From NCBI GenBank assembly GCA_019828595.1, contig JAHQRK010000013.1:1519501-1583500 (forward strand): a stretch of 64,000 nt of DNA, written 5' to 3'. A model generated the notes under the pieces. The model was not told where the DNA came from. It saw only the letters and a program-made list of their open reading frames with translations, and made no database searches. Both the position numbers and the translations under genes were made by a program. This document shows positions 41,908 to 52,783 of this stretch, in pieces. This DNA comes from Aphanomyces cochlioides (Eukaryota; Oomycota; Saprolegniomycetes; Saprolegniales; Verrucalvaceae). How positions within the stretch are numbered: the stretch's first letter is position 1; each line of letters starts with the position of its first letter.

Positions 41908-42526
41908 CTACTCTGGAACAAAATATAAGGAATTTTTCGTCCAATCGTGCACAACTTTTGCTATATTTGACCAATCCTGACGTGTTAGTAAGCAATCAAC
42001 CAATCACGTTTAGACGTTTCCAACGCACCAATCGCCGTGATGAAAGAATGACAGATCACAAAAATTTCTTCAAAAGATTGGACCATACTTTATCTCATAT
42101 GTATTTATGATGATCAAATATAAAGATTTTTGTATAGTTTATAAAAACCTTGATCAATATCAAATGTTCTTTGTATGGATATTTGTATAGTATACTATGA
42201 TCAATATATAGCATATCATGATATATGTATACTATACAAATATCTATATTTTTTACAAATGTAGATAACATATCAATATTTGTATAGTATACAAAAGTCT
42301 TTACATAAAGCATCTACTGTGTTTTGTTGTTGCTCAAGAAAGAAATTCACGCAACGGAGATAGTTTCAGCTACTTCTATCATGAGCCATCTAATGAGACC
42401 CTGTGTACTGTTCATGCAATGAGCTGATGGCCGAAATTCACTGAAAATACTTATATTACGTCATCATTTCCTTATATTTTGTTCCACTCGGACAGTGAAT
42501 AATTCCTTATATCTTGTTCCAGAGTA
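41908..42526. mobile_element. Non-autonomous mariner-like element 2
   Basis: 619 bp between TA dinucleotides, with about 30-bp inverted ends CTACTCTGGAACAA(A/G)ATATAAGGAATT. The outer GTGATA is also shared on both sides. Contains the hairpin at 42179-42243. No transposase. Confidence 0.75.
42179..42243. repeat. 17-bp perfect hairpin arms in a MITE
   Basis: ATATTTGTATAGTATAC (42179-42195) and its reverse complement (42227-42243). A third copy of the arm lies at about 42276-42292. Confidence 0.75.
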
Positions 42527-42979
42527 GTATCACATTTCAGAAACCCTCCCGCTGGCTCAATGCGGGATCATGTCAGACAGATTTATACTTGAAGTTTGTA
42601 TTAGTGACACCCCTCCTCACGAAATTATTACTCACAGGCTGAACATCACCTCGCACTGGATTTACGTTGGGACAAGCCGCAGGAGATTGGCAATGTGATT
42701 GCTGGTTTGAGAGAGTTCTGGAGGCTCCACCTCGGTGATCAATCGACGACACTCTTAAAGTCGAAGGTATCGAGTTCTCGTTTGTATTACAAGCAGCAGA
42801 GTGCCAGAACTGGTCAGAGTGCGTATAGAGAGACTCGGTGGCACACATGCGAACAAACTTCCAGAAGCACCAATATGATTCGCCATGCCATTCAGTTTGG
42901 TAAGGAGTCCCCCAGTTTTCGCCTCCCACTCCAAACTTATACCCTGTATAATATTATTATTTTTGGAATATTTATTTTG

Positions 42980-43240
42980 ACAGTATTGTCAATTTCAGTC
43001 TAATTTGTATTTTTGACCAAAAATCAAATGCATTTCCAAATCGATTGACTATACTGAAGCCAAGTTCAATCGAATATTGGCAAAATTAACTGCATGTGAG
43101 ATAGGGTGTGTTTGGGTGTGTTTTGCGTGAATTAGTTAAATACTCGATTCTGATTGGCTGCGAGATTCGGAAATCGATTAAAAAAATCGATAAATTTCCA
43201 GCCCATCTCACTATTTAGAATGAATCTCACAATATTGTGC
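42980..43240 (+). repeat. Dispersed AT-rich repeat, copy 2
   Basis: Matches 38740-39000, including the GTGTTTTGCGTGAATT and CACTATTTAGAATGAATCTC segments. Confidence 0.65.
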
Positions 43241-43326
43241 TTTCTACTCAAAATTTCCTCCGGCGATTGGTTGAATCAACCGCCGGCAAATCACCAGACC
43301 TCCGAAATATAATACAAATATCAATT

Positions 43327-43512
43327 TTAGAAGGTTATTTTGACCTTTAGTTGAAGTCTTGATTGTGATGGTACACGAAATCGACGAAGCTTCGTCGCTG
43401 CGCTGGCGAGGCCAGAGGCCTCTCCACTCGTTGTACGCTCAACGTGAGGAGCGCTGAATAACGTGGAGTTCTCTTCGAGGTGGGGTCGCTGTGGAAGGTT
43501 GTTCAGAGTCAT
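43327..43512 (-). CDS. Short hypothetical protein or N-terminal exon
   Basis: 61 codons from an ATG at 43512 (MTLNNLPQRPHLEENSTLF), with higher GC than its AT-rich surroundings. Not recognised. No signal peptide. It could be the stranded first exon of a lost gene. Confidence 0.3.
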   Translation of the reverse strand: MTLNNLPQRPHLEENSTLFSAPHVERTTSGEASGLASAATKLRRFRVPSQSRLQLKVKITF

Positions 43513-44280
43513 AGAGATGATGTGAGATTTGCAGCTTTTCTCTCTTAAACTTAGGTCAGTTTTCAGCCAATCAATTGATAGTAAAATTATTTTTAGCCAA
43601 TCATTTGTTATTTGTTATTACGCAGTTAAGTTACACTCTCTCGGCGGGCGCAAAGCAGCCACAGGCTATTTTTAGCCAATCATATTGTCCGGATGATTTC
43701 CAGGCGATTGGAAATATCACCTGAAATTGGCAAATTTGGACGGAAATCACAATACCAAATATTAATAGTATAAACCTTTGAAACATATTATGCTTTTGAT
43801 ACAAAATTGTGAGGAATGGTTTGAATCGACCGAGGTTTCGAATCGATTTCGAATCGAACGGGCTTCTCTGATTGGCTAGAATTAAAAATTTAAAATTATT
43901 CAGCCAATCAGAATCGATCAGGCAACTAACGCACGCAAACACACACTGACACACACCGCTTCAGTATGATGAAATCGATTTGAAAATGAATCCGCTTTTT
44001 GGTCAAAACCACAAATTTGGTTGAAAATGACAATAACATTTCCAATCATATTGTCGTTTGGATCCAAAACTGGAAATTTGAGATGTATTGAAAATGTTTC
44101 AATTAACTGATGCATACACTATTTAAAGTTTATTCAAACATTTTCATGTATTGCCCTCGATCGTAACCATTATATAGTGTAATTTCAAACGTTTTAAATG
44201 TTTGAAAACGTGCTCGAAACAGTCAATTTCTTTTCACTTGAAATTTGTATGCGTCAATTGTTGCGTCAATTTGCTTGCGT
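43513..44280. other. AT-rich spacer with repeats
   Basis: Contains a ~45-bp segment (about 43607-43655, TTACGCAGTTAAGTTACACT) repeated at 46617-46658, and copy 3 of the dispersed repeat (44070-44280). No gene. Confidence 0.5.
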
Positions 44281-44412
44281 CAAAATTTATTCCGCACGAC
44301 TCCAGTTTTTATTAAAACCACAATAATATCCTATAGAATATATATCAAAATTTATTCCGCACGACTCCAGTTTTTATTAAAACCACAATAATATCCTATA
44401 GAATATATATAT
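44281..44412. repeat. Tandem duplication, ~65-bp unit
   Basis: Two consecutive near-identical copies beginning CAAAATTTATTCCGCACGAC. Confidence 0.8.
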
Positions 44413-44884
44413 TGATATAAATTTTGAAAAATACATGAGGCGAAAACTGGGGGACTACTTTATACTCTTGTTATATTTCGCACTCGTTCTCATAAAGACA
44501 CACCCTCGCGTGATTGACGTGGTCATCCAAAGTGCCTCCATCGAACTCCAGATGTTGCCAACGAAACTCCACATGTGCAACATGGAGCGTAGAAACACAC
44601 ACGTGAATCCATAGTCCGATTTTCATGCACTGGGTGGATCATCCTTTAAGACTCTTTAAACCCTTTCTTGGACTTGACACCATGTCGACTGGAGTCCGTC
44701 GACATGTTGCCTTGACATGCTGATTCAAGCACACGGCTCAAACGTTCTTCACCCCATTCCGCATCTGAGTCAACCGCACGTTCGTCATCCTCGTGTCCAA
44801 CAACAACGAACTTGAATCGCTACTGGCTCGAAAGGCAAAACAAATCCACGGGAGCTTGTGAATTTGCTGTGAGGCTTGCAATGA

Positions 44885-45550
44885 AGGCTCTGACTTACCC
44901 TCAATGAACGTGTATTGAAGTCGAATTCAAAGAGGAGCATGGTTCGATCGAGTGTATACATCACGAAATTCCTGGGGGGATTGATCATGCAACTCCATGC
45001 GGTCACCCACATGTGTTCTCTTGGTGATAAATATCACCTAACTCAGCTCCATTCATCCTTCAAATGTTCACTGACACCAAAGGATCAAATTCTTCAATCC
45101 TCAACGCCATTCAGCGTTCCAGCGCGGCTGTGCACACACCATGCTCGATTTCACGAGTTGTACATGTTTGTGCATCACAGCATTCGTCACATTTCAACCT
45201 CTCAAGGTTTCACGGCGCAATGATATGTCACTGTTTGCACAATTGCACTTACTGTGCCTTGAAAAAGGAATGGGCCAACGCTGCGGACGGGCTTGACGTC
45301 GAACTTCTAGTAAAAGTCGTTATTGAATCGTGTCGTCGCCACTCAAACGACCAAGGTCGCGAAAGCATTCGAAGAAGGCAAAGGTCACCTGTGTCTACTG
45401 CCAACTCCATCAAATACCGTCAGATGAGAACTTCGAAACATCAACATGTTAAAAGCTCACGATGTCAAGTGTATTCACTTTCACAACAAAAAAGGATTCA
45501 AGGGTCAACAACCTATCCATGCGAATTGCAAGAAGAAACCCTACTCATAA
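44885..45550 (+). pseudogene. Possible Copia-type gag relic
   Basis: Several frames in succession give pieces that resemble Copia Gag: VYITKFLGGLIMQLHAVTH near 44960, KAFEEGKGH near 45366, then Cys/His clusters (VTCVYCQLH near 45385; DVKCIHFHNKKGF near 45458, ending HANCKKK). The pieces are in different frames and heavily degraded. The resemblance is by eye and weak. Confidence 0.25.
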
Positions 45551-45929
45551 GCCTTAGCCTCAGGATTTCACCCCTGTGATGATGACTACTTTCTCTCTCC
45601 GTTTTCGATATGTGTCATCTTTCCAAAGATATCACTGCGGAGTATCACAATGCTAACAGGCACTTCACTTCAACTCTGCTGTCAACGTGAAGTCAAGACA
45701 CAAAACCAAACATAGCTAAACCTGTTAAATTCCATCGCCTTTTCCTGTCTGTCACCATAGACAACGAACCTTCCTAGCAACTACGTAGTAGCACAAAGCC
45801 TCGCTAACGCTCGGCGGCTCGCTGACACTCGCGGGTCGCTTCGCTCCCGATAGAAGATAGGGGCATGAAATGAAGGGGAAGATAGAGGAGGACGACGGAG
45901 AGGAGTGGAGGTGGGTTAGGCTTCACAAG
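45551..45929. other. Spacer downstream of U2
   Basis: No gene. A short GC-rich stretch near 45800-45850. Confidence 0.5.
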
Positions 45930-46103
45930 GGAGGAGTGCTGGGCCCTCGGAAACCTGTCCAGTTGGCAGTCGCAAGCGAGCTGTCCAGCCGGAGTCTATA
46001 AAAATGAATGTGAAAAAAACTCCATACAAAGTATGGAAATCAGTTTTCACACTGATTAGAACAGATACTACACTTGATCTTAGCCAAAAGGCCGAGAAGG
46101 TAT
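45930..46103 (-). ncRNA. U2 spliceosomal snRNA
   Basis: On the minus strand the transcript begins ATACCTTCTCGGCCTTTTGG and includes the invariant branch-site recognition region with GTAGTA, then stem IIa (ATCAGTGTGAAAACTGAT), a stem IIb-like hairpin (CCATACTTTGTATGG), U-rich Sm-type sites (GTTTTTTTCAC, ATTTTTA) and 3' hairpins. The first ~50 nt are nearly identical to U2 of other eukaryotes. The 3' end at about 45930 is estimated from the fold. U2 pairs with the intron branch point in the spliceosome, in keeping with the short introns seen here. Confidence 0.93.
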
Positions 46104-46828
46104 GATTCCGTCAAAACCAAAGGGGCCTGGTTAGCTGCAAAACTCACGACTTTGCCAATATCTTACTTATTGTTATGTACGATTGAACAACTCATATTCT
46201 ATTCCAATAATTCGTTTAAGTACGAATTTGCATAACGAATACATAGGAAAACCTTCCTAAATTAATACCTAGTTTCCAACTGGGAAACGCTTCGTCGCCA
46301 AGTTTTCACAGCATGGATTTGAGTTGCAGTCGATGTGACAAGACAAGATTGGAGAGGTTCGTCAGTCATTTTTTTCATTAATCCAGCCTTTCGAAAGAAA
46401 TTGATGGTCTTGTTACCACTTTACTCAACACTTGGCTGGTTCATACAGTAGCTCACCCTTCAAGACGTGCATCTTGATGTCAAAATCGACGATTCACTTT
46501 ATACAGCTCTCCTTTTTGATGCGATGTTTCCTGCTAGAGATATTCATGGACAAGAGCGGGGATTGGATTGCATCAAAGCAACAGTCAGATTGTTGAAATG
46601 AACCACTTTTGTTATTTGTTATTACGCAGTTAAGTTACACTCTCGGCGGGCGTGACATGAACCACTCATTGGTTACAGTGATGTATTCCAACATAGGATC
46701 GACCCCTTGATGCTGCGATTCTCAATGGTCGGAGGAAAATGAAAACAATCGATCATCTTAATGTGGTGCGAGAGACTCAAATGAAGTCAGGAGTGCGATG
46801 TATTATCAAGAGTATTTGTATGAGTTGT
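46104..46828. other. Spacer between U2 and carbonic anhydrase
   Basis: Contains U2 upstream DNA and the 45-bp repeat (46617-46658). No gene seen. Confidence 0.5.
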
Positions 46829-47521
46829 TTAGCATTGAGCGCGGTCTTTGGCCAAGAACGTCACCGTGCGTCCGTTCAATGGTTGAACTTCTCGAGCGCT
46901 GGTTTCGTGCATGACGTGCTTGTATTCGTCGAATTGAGCCTTCGACATGGTTTGGACTTCTTCAAGCACAGTCCATTCGACGCCTTCAGCGAAGGGAGGA
47001 GTCGTGAGCGAGCCCTTGTAGCGGTACGCATTGGTATTCTTCACCGACAATTTGAGCGACGATGGGTCCAACGAAGCAACGGTGAAGTTGTCACCTGGCT
47101 TGTGGAGGGACGAGAAGCCACTGAGGAATTGTTCCATGAACGGATTGGCCTCGGCGTTTTCCTTCACGTCAAAGAAGACACCGACGACGGCCAAGTTGCT
47201 GTCTTTGTCAGAATGCACAAAGTGGACTTCGAATGGATATTGCTTGCCACTCACAGTGTGTTCACTTGGGTAGTGGGTGTGAAAGTGCACCGACTTGTAC
47301 GCCTTGCCGTTGAGTGTCAAGTGCGAGTTGGCACCGGCATTCCACGTCGCCTCGATGGTGTGGTTGTCGTGGGCGATGACAGCAGGGGCAGGTTCAAATA
47401 CGAACGAGAGATTGGCTTGGTTGGGCACAGTCTTGAGAACTGGCAAATCGATGGGGGATTGACTGTTTTGGGCAGTGGCAAAGGCAGCAACGATGGCGCT
47501 GATCACGAACGAGAACTTCAT
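46829..47521 (-). CDS. Secreted alpha-carbonic anhydrase, intact copy
   Basis: 230 aa from ATG 47521. Signal peptide about residues 1-17 (MKFSFVISAIVAAFATA). The alpha-CA core starts at NSQSPIDLP. Zinc ligands are His79 and His81 (SVHFHTHYPSEHT) and His100 (FEVHFVHSDKDS); Glu and Thr gatekeepers are in PSEHT and GSLTTPPFAEGVEW (residues 170-183). The enzyme interconverts CO2 and bicarbonate, here outside the cell. It is shorter than most family members because the usual N-terminal W-Y-x-G-x-x-GP region is absent. A second copy 3.5 kb away (50322-51301) is interrupted. An Inr-like site lies upstream. Confidence 0.92.
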   Translation of the reverse strand: MKFSFVISAIVAAFATAQNSQSPIDLPVLKTVPNQANLSFVFEPAPAVIAHDNHTIEATWNAGANSHLTLNGKAYKSVHFHTHYPSEHTVSGKQYPFEVHFVHSDKDSNLAVVGVFFDVKENAEANPFMEQFLSGFSSLHKPGDNFTVASLDPSSLKLSVKNTNAYRYKGSLTTPPFAEGVEWTVLEEVQTMSKAQFDEYKHVMHETSAREVQPLNGRTVTFLAKDRAQC

Positions 47522-47530
47522 ACTTCTTGT

Positions 47531-47550
47531 CGAGTGAATTGAAAAGTGAA
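47531..47550 (-). promoter_or_regulatory. Inr/FPR-like promoter of carbonic anhydrase
   Basis: The minus strand reads TTCACTTTTCAATTCACTCG, ending 9 bp before the ATG. The same sequence precedes the second copy (51311-51330). Confidence 0.45.
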
Positions 47551-48466
47551 ATATTAAGTGACGCACGGTCGTCGTGTGGCAGCCACGGACTCTACGGCCC
47601 GTGAACCGTAACTCACTGTTTCTTCCACGTCGACTTTCTTGTTGGCTTGATCCATGCATTGTTGCCGGCGTGATCACATGGGCGGTTGGTCAAAGGAGAA
47701 CCAATTGGCATGATAGCGATCAACTCGTCGAGCATGGATTGGTTCGCGGAAATATTTCCACCACGCCGGCCCGACAACTGGCTCGTGGTTACGATCGCTC
47801 AGTTCACCCATGTTTGAGATTTCCGAGAGAGGAAACTACGACGCTCTGCATGTGATGAACACACTGGACTTCCCAACTGGAATCTCAAAGAACCATCAGG
47901 ATCGTCGGCCGTCAAATTTTAATTGCGGTACGACGGTGAAAAAAAGGTCCTGTCGCTTTTCAAGCGATGCGATGACGTGTGCCCTTGACAGAATTTCACC
48001 TTGAAAATAACTTGTAGGGGGATTTCAAGGTGGGTGTAGCCGTCCTGCGTGCACCTACGTTGCTCTGCACCCTCCTTGCCCTTCAGCCTCGTATGGTTGT
48101 AGATTCACAAGACATGCTCATCATGAAACAGAACGGGACTCACCTATACACATTTTGAGATATGCTGCCATCTCGGCCGACAGAAAGGCACATCTCCAGG
48201 CGTTCCTCATTCAAAGGCCGCCATAGTGCAGAGCATGGCCTTCTTTTGCTTGGATGTATCAACGCTCGACCATGAGTCAACTGGCTGTTGTGACCGGAAA
48301 TATCCAAGAATTGAACACATGCTGTCAATATACTGAGTAGCAAAATGTCCCCGGTGCACCGAAATCGAAACGTTGGTGAAATGAAAAGTGAAAATTGGTA
48401 AGAGGACTAGGCACTAACTCTCAGGCAGCTGGCAGCTTGCTGGACTTGAGGCCTCAGGCATTTCAA
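47551..48466. other. Intergenic, no gene seen
   Basis: Upstream of carbonic anhydrase. Only short frames without features. Confidence 0.45.
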
Positions 48467-49059
48467 TTACCCGTACTCGATTTCGATTCCACTGTTGGCG
48501 TCATAAGTGTGAGCGATGGAGTAGCCCGCCAACTTCCACGCAACTTCAATACTTCCCATAAAACGGCGCTCGACAAATGCTGAAATTCCAGCGCTGTCAT
48601 TCGCATCAATACCAGCTTCCGCCACAAGAAAAACAACACATTCGACGCACTCCAGACGAACTTCACGACGTGACGTTGGCACACGAGCCATGAAGTTTGT
48701 GTTGTCTTGGATGCCACAGCGGCCACACATAATGATGCAACGATGGGCAAACAGTGGATTGTACAAGCTGTTGTGCGGACACATTGCTCCGCGCAACGCT
48801 TCCACTGACAATTGCATTGGGATTTCACCAGAATCCAAGTCTGCAAGCACAGCTTCACGAAGTTGTGGACTCGGAATTGGTCCATGAGCCACCAAGTTAG
48901 TTGGCCGAACACTAAACAGTTGCTTCATACCATGGAGCTTTACACAGATTCGCTCCGGGTTGTGAATAGGCGTGCCATTTTGACAACACCAATCTTGCCA
49001 TTATGCTCCTTCCTGCTCAGCAGGCCTTGGACTTTGACTTTTTGGCCAGGGCGAAACAT
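48467..49059 (-). pseudogene. KOW/CxxC family protein, copy 1, one frameshift
   Basis: ATG 49059 (MFRPGQKVKVQGLL) begins an SH3/KOW-like module, VKVQGL...HNGKIGVVK. A one-base shift near 48975 leads into NPERICVKLHG and SVRPTNLVAHGPIP. The second half holds a probable zinc site, CGRCG...CVECV, and ends MGSIEVAWKLAGYS...EIEYG. About 195 residues in total. Related copies are at 56416 and 57518. Not recognised as a named family. Confidence 0.6.
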
Positions 49060-50273
49060 GGAAATTGTTTGGTAAGCTCGATCGTGAATGGCAGTTGAGT
49101 GTCTCGTCGCTCTAAGAAATGTATTTTTTCAAAAGCGGGCCATGCAGATTTGATGGACCTCTCAAGCCAGGCGATTATACCAAGGGTACCAACTACAATC
49201 CAAGGAGGGCAAGATGGCGAAGTAGATGTTGTTGGAACTGCTAACACTAGTGTCTTGCATGTGTCCAACGAGGCGGGGTCAAATTCATCTAAAATGTTTC
49301 TGACCAAACCAAGTGATTTTGCTAGGGAAACAATTCTTTGTCGCAAAGTTCATGGAGAAGATTGCACAAGCAAGGGCAATATTTTCTTTCAATTCTACAT
49401 GTGGCAGGGTTAAAACAGCGTCGCAAAGAACCATTTGCATGATGATAGCTGTTATTTGTGGTGCGAGGCACAGTCACAAAGATGTAGTAGAAAAATGCAT
49501 CCAGCAAGTGACATGATGTCGCATGATGGATTTTCACCTTCTTTCCTGCTTGCGAGGGTTACTACGTGCACCCAGACATACTTCGCGCCTTTCTTGCCTT
49601 GCTGACTTGTACAATCCATAGCGCATCCACTTCAAATCCTGGAAACACAAACACACTCGCCCAGGGACAAAATCTAAATATCGACACAGCTTTACATTTG
49701 CCCTAAGCGAGTGCGGTTCCTTTCCAGATTGTAGTGGTCTACACACAGCCCCTGTGAGGCCACATGTGTGTGTGTTGAAGCGAAAGCATGTCTAAAACAG
49801 CACCAAATGAAAACTGCTGAATCCTCAAAGAATTGTACAATCGTCTATGTGCATGAAACTATCTCGCCCCCTGACATTCCAAATGGAAGGCAAACCAAGG
49901 GATCACAAGTTAGTTATCCACACAACTTGTGTCTTGCAACGACATGATGTATTTTTCAACAAAGATTTTAAGGGAGTTGAATACTCTGACAACTTCTACC
50001 CGAACGCAGTCACAGCATCTTCTTCAAGTACAGTCGTCGAATTAACCAGTGTAGTTCTACTTTTAGATGGGGATTGTAGTACGCCGAGCTCAACTTTACA
50101 CACAAGACATCACCAGTCCATCATCTAAAAGTGGTGCGAGAGACTCGCGCACGCGCACATCCCCGCTGGCAAAAATTGTACCATGGAGATACCCGAAGGC
50201 ATTCCTGAGTCATTACAGCACCGGAGTGCATGAAGGACTGCTCCGGCTCATGTCAACCGCCTTGATGATCAAA
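49060..50273. other. Spacer with duplicated block
   Basis: About 49565-50030 is a diverged copy of 55930-56430, the region downstream of KOW/CxxC copy 2. No gene called. Confidence 0.5.
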
Positions 50274-50321
50274 ATGAAGTCTGGAGTGCGAGGTATTATC
50301 AAGAGTATTTGTATGAGTTGT

Positions 50322-51301
50322 TTAGCATTGAGCGCGGTCTTTGGCCAAGAACGTCACCGTGCGTCCGTTCAATGGTTGAACTTCTCGAGCGCTGGTTTCG
50401 TGCATGACGTGCTTGTATTCGTCGAATTGAGCCTTCGACATGGTTTGGACTTCTTCAAGCACAGTCCATTCGACGCCTTCAGTGAAGGGAGGAGTCGTGT
50501 GATCCGTGCCCAGCTTCTCAACGCAGAGAGGGCTAGGTTGCGCACACGATGGTGAATAAGGAACTGAATTACGCTTAGCGATACGTTCAGGCTACAACTA
50601 GCATACGCGTGCTCGGACACACAATCAGCACGCGTACAGCTACTGATCGTGACGTTTCGAAAGATCATTCAGACGTGCAATCGGCAGGACATGCATATTA
50701 TCCGGAGGACCGGATAACAAGTCTTCTAGACTTTGATTCATCCAAAGTCTCTTGCTGGTGGACGACCAAGCCACAAGAACATCGTGAGCGAGCCCTTGTA
50801 GCGGTACGCATTGGTATTCTTCACCGACAATTTGAGCGACGATGGGTCCAACGAAGCAACGGTGAAGTTGTCACCTGGCTTGTGGAGGGACGAGAAGCCA
50901 CTGAGGAATTGTTCCATGAACGGATTGGCCTCGGCGTTTTCCTTCACGTCAAAGAAGACACCGACGACGGCCAAGTTGCTGTCTTTGTCAGAATGCACAA
51001 AGTGGACTTCGAATGGATATTGCTTGCCACTCACAGTGTGTTCACTTGGGTAGTGGGTGTGAAAGTGCACCGACTTGTACGCCTTGCCGTTGAGTGTCAA
51101 GTGCGAGTTGGCACCGGCATTCCACGTCGCCTCGATGGTGTGATTGTCGTGGGCGATGACAGCAGGGGCAGGTTCAAATACGAACGAGAGATTGGCTTGG
51201 TTGGGCACAGTCTTGAGAACTGGCAAATCGATGGGGGATTGACTGTTTTGGGCCGTGGCAAAGGCAGCAACGATGGCGCTGATCACGAACGAGAACTTCA
51301 T
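50322..51301 (-). pseudogene. Alpha-carbonic anhydrase, copy cut by a solo LTR
   Basis: ATG at 51301, stop at 50322-50324. Nearly identical to the copy at 46829-47521 in coding and 5' flanking DNA, but a 282-bp LTR-like insertion (50500-50781) with TCGTG on both sides splits codon 173, the Thr in GSLTT next to the active site. The truncated frame adds a short foreign tail (MFLWLGRPPARDFG). Without the insertion the gene would be intact, so the duplication and the insertion are both recent. Confidence 0.88.
50500..50781. mobile_element. Solo LTR, 282 bp, in carbonic anhydrase
   Basis: Starts TGATCCGTGC and ends CAAGAACA (TG...CA), with a 5-bp direct repeat TCGTG at 50495-50499 and 50782-50786. 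There is no internal retroelement sequence, as expected after LTR-LTR recombination. Not related to the LTRs of Gypsy-1 or Gypsy-2. Confidence 0.82.
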
Positions 51302-51330
51302 ACTTCTTGTCGAGTGAATTGAAAAGTGAA

Positions 51331-52481
51331 ATATTAAGTGACGCACGGTCGTCGTGTGGCAGCCACGGCCCGTCAACCCGTAACTCATTGTTTCTACCAC
51401 GTCGATTGTCATGTTGGTTTGTTGTCTGTGTTGTCAAGTGGATGAAGAAGCAGCAATCCTGTGCCACCACAATTGCGTTTCTGCAGGGGGAACGAACAGC
51501 GTCTCAAACAACCATTTGTATCAAGGCTGTTGTGGGGCGAGAGCGAGCGAGGCAATTACGATAAAACGAGCAAATGCATCCAGGAGGTGAAGTAATGTCT
51601 CGTGAAGGAATTTCACCTTCAATATACAGATTTCCCCCCTATTTCGAAACGGTGCAAATTCAATAGTTTTCATAAATAATATTTTTCACTAAGGGCTGGT
51701 CTGGATGCCCCTCACAATTTCGAATGAAATCGGCAATATAAATTGTGATAGTTCGCTCGAATAATCAAATTGTTGCATTAATAGGAGGGATATCCTGAGG
51801 AAACAAATATCTGTATAAATTTGTTCACCTCGAAATTTGATTTATTTACGCTGTTTCGAACAGGGAGGAAATCTGTAGCTTGCGAGCAGGCTTGGGAACA
51901 ATATAATCTTTTGTGATTTTCCCCTCGCTGGCAATCCCGATAGACTATCTTGCGAAGGATGTGTCAGACGGTAGGTTATCTTTTGTATAAAGGAAGATAA
52001 GATTATCATGGCCGATTGTCGGAACTGTTTCATTGTTTTGAGGAATGTACCATATCGTTATATGATTGGTGCATATCTAGAAAAATTACTTCGAAGTAGT
52101 TTGTATCTTTGCAACCTTAAAATGAAACGAATGCAAGTTGGATTCAGCATTTTCTCATTGATCAAAAGACCGCGACAAGGACGCTCTGCGGCCTCCGTGT
52201 GAGGCAGCAACAATACCTCGACGCGACACAACATCGTGAAGTGCTGTGTGGGACAAGCAAGAAGCTCATCAACGAGTCAAAGCGGTGGCGCGACGGGGTG
52301 ACAGTGCAAGATATGCACTGTGACCCAGCGGCTCTGGATCTGGTTCTTATAGTGTTGCATATCTTGCACTTATAGCCCGTTGGGGACACTTTTGTGAAGT
52401 AGAAGGCGATGAGATCGCGTGCCGGCATTGAGAGAGGGGATATTGTCAAATGTGAACGATATGTCTAGATAATTTAGGCGA
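51331..52481. other. Spacer, MITE fragment and half of an inverted repeat
   Basis: Holds a CTGGATGCC MITE-end fragment near 51689 and the left half of a 38-bp inverted repeat (51826-51863). No gene seen. Confidence 0.5.
51826..51863 (-). repeat. 38-bp inverted repeat, left half
   Basis: Perfect reverse complement of 55731-55768. The pair encloses the two recombinase elements A and B. Confidence 0.85.
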
Positions 52482-52557
52482 TACGACAACGACGTCCGAC
52501 ATTGATATGATTGGCTTATATTCGATACAGTTTAGACAAGCAAACACAACTTGTAGT

Positions 52558-52783
52558 GTTCATTCAATCTTAAAGTCGACCCTCGCGCTTTCTCTTGCGC
52601 ACTTCTTTCAACAAAGTAGAGTAGGTGTGAGTATGTCCAGCATACGCAATTTCGAATTGATCAAAGTCTTGTTCATTCAATCTTAAAGTCGACCCTCGCG
52701 CTTTCTCTTGCGCACTTCTTTCAACAAAGTAGAGTAGGTGTGAGTATGTCCAGCATACGCAATTTCGAATTGATCAAAGTCTT
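52558..52783. repeat. Perfect tandem duplication, 113-bp unit
   Basis: 52558-52670 and 52671-52783 are identical. The unit covers the last codons and 3' flank of recombinase A. Confidence 0.95.
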
